Positions 63,601-64,000 of a stretch of 64,000 bases of DNA are shown piece after piece. How positions within the stretch are numbered: position 1 is the stretch's first letter; every line of letters begins with the position of its first letter. Where the stretch lies: contig OZ025743.1 in the NCBI GenBank assembly GCA_964019335.1, positions 186,001-250,000 of the forward strand. The letters run 5' to 3'. The stretch comes from Diplonema japonicum (lineage: Eukaryota; Euglenozoa; Diplonemea; Diplonemida; Diplonemidae). The notes below the pieces were generated by a model, which did no database searches, was not told the origin of the DNA, and saw only the letters and a list, made by a program, of their open reading frames with translations. Position numbers and translations under genes: made by a program.

Positions 63601-64000
63601 AACTTTGCTAAGCATAGAGACTGTCGCGTACGGTGCCATCGGTGAGTCAAGAAGGGAGCCGCACAGGTTGATGAAGTGATTCAACATGCGCGACGCCGTT
63701 TCCCTGTGGAACAGGTCGGTGTTGAACTCCAGAGTGAGCTCGTACCCCGTAAGGCGCTCCAAAGCGTTCAGCGTGATGTCGAACTTGCTGATCGTGTTCC
63801 TCGTGTCCACGAAGGACAGCAACAAGTCGTCGCCCAGTTGAGGGTCCATGGGAACGTCTTGCAGAACGAAGCACGCTTGGAACAGAGGGTTGCGGGAGAG
63901 GTCGCGGGCAGGTTGCACGATGTCGACGACCTGCTCAAAGGGAATGTCTCGGTGGGTGTATGCCTTGATGCAGGTGTCCTTTACAATTGTCAAAAGGTCC
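42271..64000 (-). CDS. Giant nonribosomal peptide synthetase, at least seven modules (5' end outside window)
   Basis: One open frame runs from the window edge to TAA 42271, about 7,240 codons without an intron. Domain order: partial C, A, T, then six full C-A-T modules, each about 3.2 kb. Six complete condensation domains keep the active HHxxxDG motif. Adenylation domains carry TSGSTGxPKG, YGPTE (YGITE in A1, YGPSE in A2, A4 and A6), TGD and a K-containing A10-type KxDRKxLP motif. Carrier domains carry GGHSL (GGSSL in the last), whose Ser takes phosphopantetheine. No epimerase, methyltransferase, reductase or thioesterase is visible. The protein would link at least seven amino acids by thiotemplate chemistry. 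It starts upstream of the window, so the true module number is unknown. The flanking genes are ordinary eukaryotic ones on the same strand, which argues against bacterial contamination. The intron-free, GC-richer reading frame is compatible with an acquired gene. Confidence 0.95.
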   Translation of the reverse strand, partial: DLLTIVKDTCIKAYTHRDIPFEQVVDIVQPARDLSRNPLFQACFVLQDVPMDPQLGDDLLLSFVDTRNTISKFDITLNALERLTGYELTLEFNTDLFHRETASRMLNHFINLCGSLLDSPMAPYATVSMLSKVEQHQMLVEWNDRQEDVECDETLHGMFEKCVAAHGERTAVVYGGERLTYKELDVAASRVAAHLKRAGVGPDVLVGVYVERSLELVVGIMAVLKAGGGYIPLDVTYPQDRLAYMIEDCKMMYVVTREEHKAALAELDFKGELFYMEKGGEGENSGSGVMEEAAPKKREATSKNLCYIIFTSGSTGRPKGIFICHRNVVHLLRASEEFYGFGERDCWTMFHSSAFDFSVWELYGALCYGGKLVVVPYLVSRSPPDFYELLVDEGVTVLNQTPSAFYQLIPYALGEGQEEEEGKKEKKKKKKELQVRYVVFGGEKLELANLKEWFERFGYKQPRLVNMYGITETTVHVTIKEITEEVMSRAFQSNIGTPLKDFTMYLLNEAMEPVPLGVCGELHVGGKYQLARGYQNQPRLTAQRFVADPFGAAGKGGRLYKTGDVGRWLADGTVEYIGRVDFQVKIRGFRIELGEIENVIRQHPETADVLCLVREDIPGDKRIVAYVIARGHTADADAAPSVNTLLDSKLPAYMVPSAIVHLEAWPLTAQGKTDRRALPKPQTEHENGEYVEPVGSIETRLAELWCSLLGVERVSRDSDFFDMGGHSLSSVKLVSMIRKEFKVEYALKDLFESPVMADVAASVACGTAHNDVQIEVQPRDGSIVLPVSYAQERMWVLDQLDGTSSAYNMPIAVTVKGDAFDVATLRKALVMLASRHEIFTARITIEAGGEPCLAFSELESSVVVVSHDASGDAGKTADIMAEEAAWQFNLNTGPLWRTCIIKTEPDSHVMMINTHHVITDGWSLGVLVSDLCECYRSVMTGAPLSLPPLPIQYADFAWWQRNTAAVNIDQQLNYWVAELQGSSVLQLPTTYPRPSVQTFEGRSITVLLEKEDHEQLKKFVSEAKCTPFMALMAAYSTLLHVYCGQDDIVVGTPIASRNRTEIEPIVGLFVNTLVYRTGFPVGCTFADIVKSVKEKSVLAHQNQEVPFDKVVEVLQPERDLSRNPVFQTTFAMQNNPMEAITLPGLQFSSTDIENKISKFDLSLAALELDAGGVEFTIDYNTALFSNDFVSQLMAHLLAMIKHVTVSPRQPLSTLSFLSKEEEHRAVKEWNQTTVVPTTKYETIDEWIWAKCAEQPDALALRFSDGESLSYERLRKMAGRMSRSLASAGVRKGDLVAICVERSPLMIVGVLGIVGLGAAYLPLDPTYPKDRLDYMVEDSKVPLVVVSERCRECVETGEARKLVLESVFSGAEGVVVTPVEAAEVEGLRSGEDPAYVIYTSGSTGKPKGVALSHRGLVNLCVDNKENEVTREGMRMLQFSTYCFDASVWEVFTTLTSGATLCMGKKEELLGVELERLLRRERVNVLLFPPSLLAVLPAEGLGELETIVTGGEACSVGTVEKWGRNAEAGRRRRLVNAYGPSENTVIATTWELAAGATSTPIGVPRSNVTCYVVSSEMQLVPQGVAGELCVGGAQLATGYLFRDDLTKEKFIPNPFLSPSEDLDPSNRIYRTGDLVRQGETGTIEYLGRIDHQVKIRGFRIELGEIEALMQQFGGFDDALCLVREDVPGDKRIVAYLVNPSSDSVATGLTSYLSDRLPFYMVPSSFVSLDAFPMTVGNKVDRKRLPVPESYNSLEGEYVPPTSETERGLETLWKELLNTEKVSVKANFFDLGGHSLLAVRLTGRIKEQFGVEVPLKEFFEQPTVAGVAGVVDKIALEGRSEKVMVKQFRKEGEPTKMAMSFAQQRLWLLDRISKDDSGAYLAPMELCLEGEVKPELIETVLNELTKRHEPLRTMFRDDSEEGPVQVVHPWTFKPLDVVDVRGKPQTEKDSILREISVQQGQPFDMSAEFMFRVKLVVVSDKQATLFLTMHHIISDGESVPILFADIQSLYTHFYTKEGILEPAPQMQYADFAVWQRSLTEEMQEQEAYWAHRLADLPTLQIPTDRQRPPKQTFVGANASIDLAAGVVEKMKAISIRTGASTYITMLSALNVLMHCYSGQDDIVLGTPITNRTKAEASRMLGLFVNMQVMRTDVSDVPSFVELVRRVKGSCLDAYANQDLPFDRLVETLKPERDASRHPLFQVMFMMHQKEKREVAIPGVNLTLVVPEGNVAKWDLSFICQEHANGMTVFLEHNTDLFDASTADRMLGHFAMCLDQLAAAPETPISRVTILTPAERHQVLYEWNDTELELPSKPLYAQFEERVEEMPDQVCVVFEEEHLTYSEVNGRANELAHALIEAGVQRDTVVGVCVERSWRLPVALLAVHKAGGAYTPLDPSYPRERLVYQMEDVGLQFLVSDSRLAETVCEGHGAETVILLDAFFETKCEKKKKKSSGKRENPSREGRSLKDLFMVIYTSGSTGRPKGVEVMQQGPLNNCVSLNREYGLRPGDNMLQFYTYSFDPSILEFGMAFMTGATLWMAAKEELLGDNLVGFMERNEVDAGMFPPALLKTMESVGCPRLRVLVSAGEPCINLIVEKWATPTRKLINAYGPTECSCEVSWFVVPHDGGGADGYGKGAPAGRPNCNLQLYVVDKYLNPLPVGVAGEIVCGGRQVARGYRKRDDLTPKVFVPNRFTGREGDRMYRSGDLGRYLPDGNIDFLGRVDQQVKIRGYRVELGEIEARLSEHPQVHDSICLARETALGDKRLVAYILAGEHWETLSSQDLHTFLSASLPGYMVPHAFVILQDFPRGATGKYDRKKLPEPDLHAAKQQGYVEPTTKTEKVLAQLWGTILGVGSVSAMDDFFEIGGHSLAAVRLVSAVKSSLGAEIELQNIFESSVLMEFAKCVEDAKQLTLAPIEAVDKSVPVVCSYTQQRLWVLDRLEQGNTAYNIPAAMTLDGVLDKDKFVDAIKNLHERHESLRTVFTEVSGKPMQVVQDASTAPLKVAYHDWTHKESWDAEGELSQFVSSEINKPFNLTEGPLFRASIVKTGVYKHVVVLVMHHIVSDGWSLSILLKDLSLMYTSLINGTHTGLSELRVQYADFAVWQRTHLSGAVLEEKLAFWKATLDGLPTVQMPTKPRPLTQTFSGSLETMTLDAVHVTKLTEVGKKQGCTTFMTLLAAFKLLVRHWSGQTDIVVGTGIANRVRKETEPLIGFFVNMLVLRTDLEGADFNEICRRVRKTCLDAYAHPDVPFEKIVEAVHTDRDLSRNPLFQLAFAMTNVSASAADASLGSLAMAPFQTDGTIAKFDMSIGAVESADGSVAFTAEYNTDLFNAEDVRRLFAHYHNLMVCVSENPEAMVHDFLSNEEKHCAVKEWNQTTVVPTTKYETIDEWIWAKCAEQPDALALRFSDGESLSYERLRKMAGRMSRSLASAGVRKGDLVAICVERSPLMIVGVLGIVGLGAAYLPLDPTYPKDRLDYMVEDSKVPLVVVSERCRECVETGEARKLVLESVFSGAEGVVVTPVEAAEVEGLRSGEDPAYVIYTSGSTGKPKGVALSHRGLVNLCVDNKENEVTREGMRMLQFSTYCFDASVWEVFTTLTSGATLCMGKKEELLGVELERLLRRERVNVLLFPPSLLAVLPAEGLGELETIVTGGEACSVGTVEKWGRNAEAGRRRRLVNAYGPSENTVIATTWELAAGATSTPIGVPRSNVTCYVVSSEMQLVPQGVAGELCVGGAQLATGYLFRDDLTKEKFIPNPFLSPSEDLDPSNRIYRTGDLVRQGETGTIEYLGRIDHQVKIRGFRIELGEIEALMQQFGGFDDALCLVREDVPGDKRIVAYLVNPSSDSVATGLTSYLSDRLPFYMVPSSFVSLDAFPMTVGNKVDRKRLPVPESYNSLEGDYVEAADAVELAVQGIWMEVLGAQKVSVTANFFDLGGHSLLAVAVVGRVRDKIRVEVSLKEFFEAPTVRGMARVVSMSEGNTDMAPPLTVDRLDGQDTFPLSFSQQRLWVIDRLEGGGSAYNIHNVLQWEGILDQGKLKRAFFELVARHEVLRTVFVSDDEGTGRQMVLDTLPPLFVTAEVETEAELEEIVAKDSDYVFDLAKGPLLRVKVISFGVQNVLSVNIHHIVADGWSMKVLGRELAVLYTGEDLQLPVLPVQYADYSVWQRGWLQGDVLHRKLQYWRTHLEGAPPLVLPLDHKRPLLQTYNGSAVKAGIAPNVADGLKRLSSTHDATLFMVLLAAWNVVLCRYSNQDDVSVGTPVAGRGSAATENLIGFFINTLVIRQRTGGNPTFLSYLASLRNTVIGALNEQDVPFERVVEAVQPERDMSRNPLFQVMFVLQDAEAKGISEGGPTPIQRTTTTTKFELTLFAQEMASGGLQLVLEYNTDLFLRSTAEKFLNSYMSVLREVSDDPVKCIYSYEMSTHTDRHVAQVEWNDTHEEYSDGEGTTLHGMFEHRVDCEPDAPCVIVEGMTEPLTYREMDNKANQLANWLHTQGIGPETAVVIIFERSVEMLVAQLAVLKAGGCYVPVDPSNPSQRTEYIVNDCKPPVVLTQGAVAANLPSMGQYVTVLAVDAEWEEVASMPDERPVSYVTAQNLAYIIYTSGSTGLPKGVMLQHSGTVNRIKWLAARHPLKAGDVVMQKTPYVFDVSVAETFWPLKDGAELAYTKPGGHSDPQYIAEFVGRFKVTVLHFVPSMLDVFCSVVGEEWAPKLDSVRLSWASGEALTVKMSNDFHERFRNCLLYDLYGPTETSIEVLWFKCHKNMKGTVPIGWVVANTQAFILDQYLNPAPIGAFGELCIAGVQLGRGYLNKPKQTHTTFPTVNGTRLYRTGDLCRHLSNGAVEYVGRIDFQVKIRGLRIELGEIENAVRSSTTSVREACVVVKQDSKGEKRIVAYVVQNEGNVVDQSEVVSGVREKLPGYMVPNTVVVLERFPMLVSGKIDRKKLPEPTWGGLGTGDASDAPATPVEEKLHALFCRMLGVEAVGCGVSFFDIGGHSLLAIRLIAAVQKELGLQLSLKNLFEAPSVKQLAEILGSSNELEIPPITAQPQQTEYPLSHAQHRLYILTFMDPDSVAYNMPIAVKVKGLKQPDVLCGAFDLLVRRHAVLRTVIENGVQRVQPADEISFAVNRFDLRESLPVEPQVLALVQKEVGTPFNLATGPLLRVSLIQTSEEDYVLLICIHHIVCDGWSLSVLMNDIFTLYNCATDETACETLPPLAVQYHDYAVWQRNWLQDPRVKDTLLGYWRNALSGLPTMEITTDRSRPMVQTFNGAAEGLRIDSEISAAVHSIGKAAGCTSFMTLLAVFKVLLYKYSGQDDVVVGSPVAGRDQPETQDLIGFFVNTLVLRTGFDPKKDTFKSLLDKVRAVCLEAFAHQEMPFESIVEDLRPERDLSRNPLYQIVFLQNDSVSSEVQPRGGLEVAPLEMESHVAKFDIEFSTNDAADGLYLNLEYNTDLWDASTMQRMLQHYATLMESVAGNPDALIADLMMLTNSEAHHLAVELNRTAVSLPQVSSVNEHLLRVADEYADCLAVSFYDTHLTYASVHAEAQRLAATLYHTHGVCRGSVVGLSLHRGPYMITSILAALKLGAAYLPLDPTYPKDRLDYMLADSKATHLLTTSDLSNLIALPPSAHAVHVDTLEHSDKHDFPHVATQLADPAYVIYTSGSTGKPKGVVLTNRGLLSLVVDNKENEVTREGMRMLQFSTYCFDASVWEVFTTLTSGATLCMGKKEELLGVELERLLRRERVNVLLFPPSLLAVLPAEGLGELETIVTGGEACSVGTVEKWGRNAEAGRRRRLVNAYGPSENTVIATTWELAAGATSTPIGVPRSNVTCYVVSSEMQLVPQGVAGELCVGGAQLATGYLFRDDLTKEKFIPNPFLSPSEDLDPSNRIYRTGDLVRQGETGTIEYLGRIDHQVKIRGFRIELGEIEALIRSCENVKETICMAREDNPGDKRIVAYILGEANLEVVEECLAASLPGYMVPSAYVVMEGFPYTGGKVDRKRLPVPMYEEEQCVELEGETEAAVHTVWTAILGRESVSATGNFFDLGGHSLLAVKLVAELSDVFGKEIKLKDLFDNPTIRGLAEVVAQDRLHNVVPDITKLDRAARGRELPVSFAQQRLWVLDQMDSTGCCAYNIPCAMEVHGMIDPNVFKAAFRIMVERHEGMRAVFRTTEAGFPYQTIEEMNDTMQLEVVKVSGMDAAVEMAEKAAGMQFVLSEGPLFTAKLAVLDATRHVFILTMHHIISDGWSVGILLEELTTVYHSLVVDQPHMLPDLPLQYVDYAAWQRETLPAVLNAQLQYWKDTLCDAPVVELPLDHPRPTMQTFNGATETITIDGVVLDRIREYGKTHRVTMFTMLMSVFAVLVGKYTGQDDIVVGVPIANRGKTATQKMVGFFVNSVAVRLDMSGSATDFTAIVNKVSTAMHDAQANQDVPLESVLDALQLERDPSKNPLFQLMFDVASDVCSEMHKGGVTLKPLDIAPEGSKFDLNVTATDSGSCVKFGFEYNTDLFERETIVQMAAGYRRLSDVLFASPAEPVQNVPMASPEESHRAIVEWNDTGKDWPCSTKRLHHLVFETASQYPDSTAIVNGEETFTYAGLYDVVMQLASGIRSLNLPEKSKIGVLTNRTHHGITAMLAVWTAGMVYIPLSPALPADRLRYIMDDCDMEILLTENNIAAPDGMPSTNLTDVREMGRNKPQPCPAEGSGDDLAYILYTSGSTGKPKGVQIHHAGITNMIFAEKDVYQFDHTERVMEFASLTFDSSFSEIFMALVVGGALYMGDTSQQPLGDDLVQYLNDNKINTVTLSPSVLSVLPTEMTLRDVTTMILMGEALPVEVMLEWFTPWRRFYNSYGPTEVSVTTNIHLCNGRESHQVPIGFSLGNYRTYILDRSLNPVPPGVIGEIYFSGVGVAKGYVNLPGQTAERFIPDPFHTGKKMYKSGDLGRYTRSGNVLFLGRIDHQVKIRGLRIELGEIESVLREIPSVKDTLVMVSDKRLVGYVVPPVSEAVLLTTLRSKLPAYMIPLAWVFLDSFPLTVSGKLDRKKLPSPDFEARGDCVQLTTETERIIEKIWKDKMQIGAGGVSVGKTTDFFEIGGSSLSAVAVVSGLKKSFGFKTGVLTLQNLFEYSTVEALANLIDSKQREQQATTTTTTASTQSIELAILTDSIPTPTVAHIIPTDNSSLVLENRPTATHISGPVDARVVHIHALQEDIGKARVYANALTCGGAVLVLGEKGVERERGKEDFTDLVSYMPYPLAAPCVPVF
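42680..45720 (-). other. NRPS module 7: C7-A7-T7
   Basis: C7 has HHIISDGWS. A7 (about 42910-44360) has FDSSFSEIF and pocket residues D-S-S-T-I-M-S-V-T-K, which match no code I know. T7 has EIGGSSLSAVAVV, with Ser-Ser instead of the His-Ser of all other carriers here. This is the last module. Confidence 0.72.
45720..48885 (-). other. NRPS module 6: C6-A6-T6 (hybrid A domain)
   Basis: C6 has HHIVCDGWS. The N-terminal part of A6 (to LTNRGLLSL) is distinct from all other A domains here. From the VDNKENEVTREG position to GEIEAL it is the same as A2 and A4 at DNA level (46250-46980). The pocket residues are therefore again DAWLVGAVIK. The C-terminal A subdomain and T6 (DLGGHSLLAVKL) are distinct. 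This is a chimeric A domain. Confidence 0.8.
46250..46980 (-). repeat. A-subdomain tract, copy in module 6 (731 bp)
   Basis: Identical in reading to 52589-53319 (offset 6,339) and 59000-59730. It covers the substrate-binding part of the A domain from core A4 to the hinge region. The flanks diverge at once on the 5'-plus side and after one silent change on the other. Confidence 0.88.
48885..52040 (-). other. NRPS module 5: C5-A5-T5
   Basis: C5 has HHIVADGWS. A5 (about 49190-50690) has FDVSVAETFW, VTVLHFVPSM, WASGEAL and LYGPTETSIEV, giving pocket residues D-V-A-H-W-S-L-I-E-K. The frame is that of serine-activating domains (DVWHLSLIDK), with Trp239 replaced by Ala and Asp331 by Glu, so a larger or different polar substrate is possible. 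T5 has DIGGHSLLAIRL. Confidence 0.72.
52040..55240 (-). other. NRPS module 4: C4-A4-T4
   Basis: C4 has HHIVSDGWS. A4 is the second copy of the module 2 cassette and has the same pocket residues (DAWLVGAVIK), so it should load the same amino acid. T4 has DLGGHSLLAVAVV. C4 and T4 differ clearly from C2 and T2, so the copied unit is the A domain and not the module. Confidence 0.75.
52328..53918 (-). repeat. A-domain cassette, copy in module 4 (1,591 bp)
   Basis: Partner of 58739-60329. The antisense frames inside both copies also encode the same peptides over their full lengths, which supports identity at all codon positions. The first mismatches are at 52327 and 53919. Confidence 0.88.
55240..58440 (-). 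other. NRPS module 3: C3-A3-T3
   Basis: C3 has HHIISDG followed by ESV rather than the usual WS. A3 (about 55570-57080) has FDPSILEF at core A4, giving pocket residues D-P-L-M-V-A-A-C-E-K. I know no matching code. A short KKKKKSSGKRENPS insertion precedes its TSGSTG loop. T3 has EIGGHSLAAVRL. Confidence 0.7.
58440..61670 (-). other. NRPS module 2: C2-A2-T2
   Basis: C2 has HHVITDG. A2 (about 58760-60300) has pocket residues D-A-W-L-V-G-A-V-I-K by manual alignment. This resembles hydrophobic, leucine-type codes (DAW-L- forms), but is not a code I know exactly. The A domain is the 1,591-bp cassette shared with module 4. T2 has DLGGHSLLAVRL. Confidence 0.75.
58739..60329 (-). repeat. A-domain cassette, copy in module 2 (1,591 bp)
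   Basis: Reads base for base like 52328-53918 in every stretch compared, at a constant offset of 6,411. The first mismatches are at 58738 and 60330. The edges lie in the linkers before T2 (ESYNSLEG) and after C2 (AVKEWN), so the copy is one complete A domain. Confidence 0.88.
61671..64000 (-). other. NRPS module 1: C (partial), A1, T1
   Basis: The window begins inside a C domain (RDLSRNPLFQACF region). A1 spans about 61960-63545. By manual alignment to the PheA pocket its ten-residue code is DFWNVGMVHK, one change from the standard threonine code DFWNIGMVHK, so Thr is predicted. T1 has DMGGHSLSSVKL near 61805-61850. A charged insertion (EEEEGKKEKKKKKKEL) lies inside A1 near 62700-62750 and looks like a low-complexity loop. 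Confidence 0.8.

Noticed and set aside
42271-64000. Bacterial contamination as source of the NRPS
   Set aside because: The same contig carries intron-bearing eukaryotic genes (SYF2, DnaJ-X) on the same strand and homopolymer spacers right up to the NRPS stop. Only the 5' side remains unproven.
1-64000. Search for spliced-leader RNA, rRNA or clear tRNA genes
   Set aside because: No sequence with convincing structure was found by eye. The tRNA-like cluster at 24.2-24.35 kb lacks D and anticodon arms.

Overview
The window comes from a nuclear genome of a protist-like eukaryote. About 23 protein genes are recognisable and all lie on the minus strand. Many neighbours are only 70 to 250 bases apart. 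At least ten introns can be placed. They have GT..AG ends, are only 33 to 85 nt long and consist mostly of A or T homopolymer. Spacers are packed with runs of A, T and G, up to about 70 nt long. The one-directional, tightly spaced layout suggests polycistronic transcription with trans-splicing, as in Euglenozoa. An amastin-like tetraspan gene fits that weakly. No spliced-leader gene or taxonomic marker is present, so the assignment stays an inference.

Layout. 1-8.3 kb: a partial Ser/Gly-rich protein, splicing factor SYF2, a coiled-coil protein, a mitochondrial-type J protein, a small membrane protein and a DnaJ-X protein. 8.8-15.7 kb: a coiled-coil protein, a small basic protein, a 4-coumarate-CoA-ligase-like enzyme, an LYR-motif protein and a four-exon type I membrane protein. 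15.8-17.1 kb: a 5'-truncated non-LTR retrotransposon tail. 17.6-24 kb: a glutathione transferase, a secreted protein, an unknown helical protein, a Sec12-like WD40 membrane protein and a small Cys-rich protein. 24.8-27.8 kb: a large mono-ADP-ribosyltransferase/ankyrin protein. 28-29.3 kb: retroelement and inverted-repeat debris. 29.3-36.2 kb: a poly-Asn tetraspan, a coiled-coil tail-anchored protein, a complete TA-flanked pogo-type transposon (the only plus-strand coding element), an amastin-like tetraspan and a BCD1-type snoRNP factor with cold-shock and CCCH domains embedded in it. 36.2-39.7 kb: a gene-free stretch with a MITE. 39.7-41.5 kb: a PDZ-kinase.

42.3-64 kb is one uninterrupted reading frame encoding a giant nonribosomal peptide synthetase. 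It is open at the 5' edge of the window and has seven C-A-T modules in view. Two adenylation domains (modules 2 and 4) are carried on a 1,591-bp cassette that reads as identical. A third (module 6) shares only its inner 731 bp, which carries the substrate-binding subdomain. This looks like recent A-domain and A-subdomain swapping inside a eukaryotic NRPS. No thioesterase, reductase or epimerase domain is visible. This assembly line is the most likely undescribed system in the window.

Four short dispersed repeat types, a MITE whose ends match the transposon, and retroelement fragments lie in the spacers. Exon-intron structures were built by hand from splice motifs and reading-frame continuity. 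Homopolymer lengths, and hence a few frames, may carry sequencing error.
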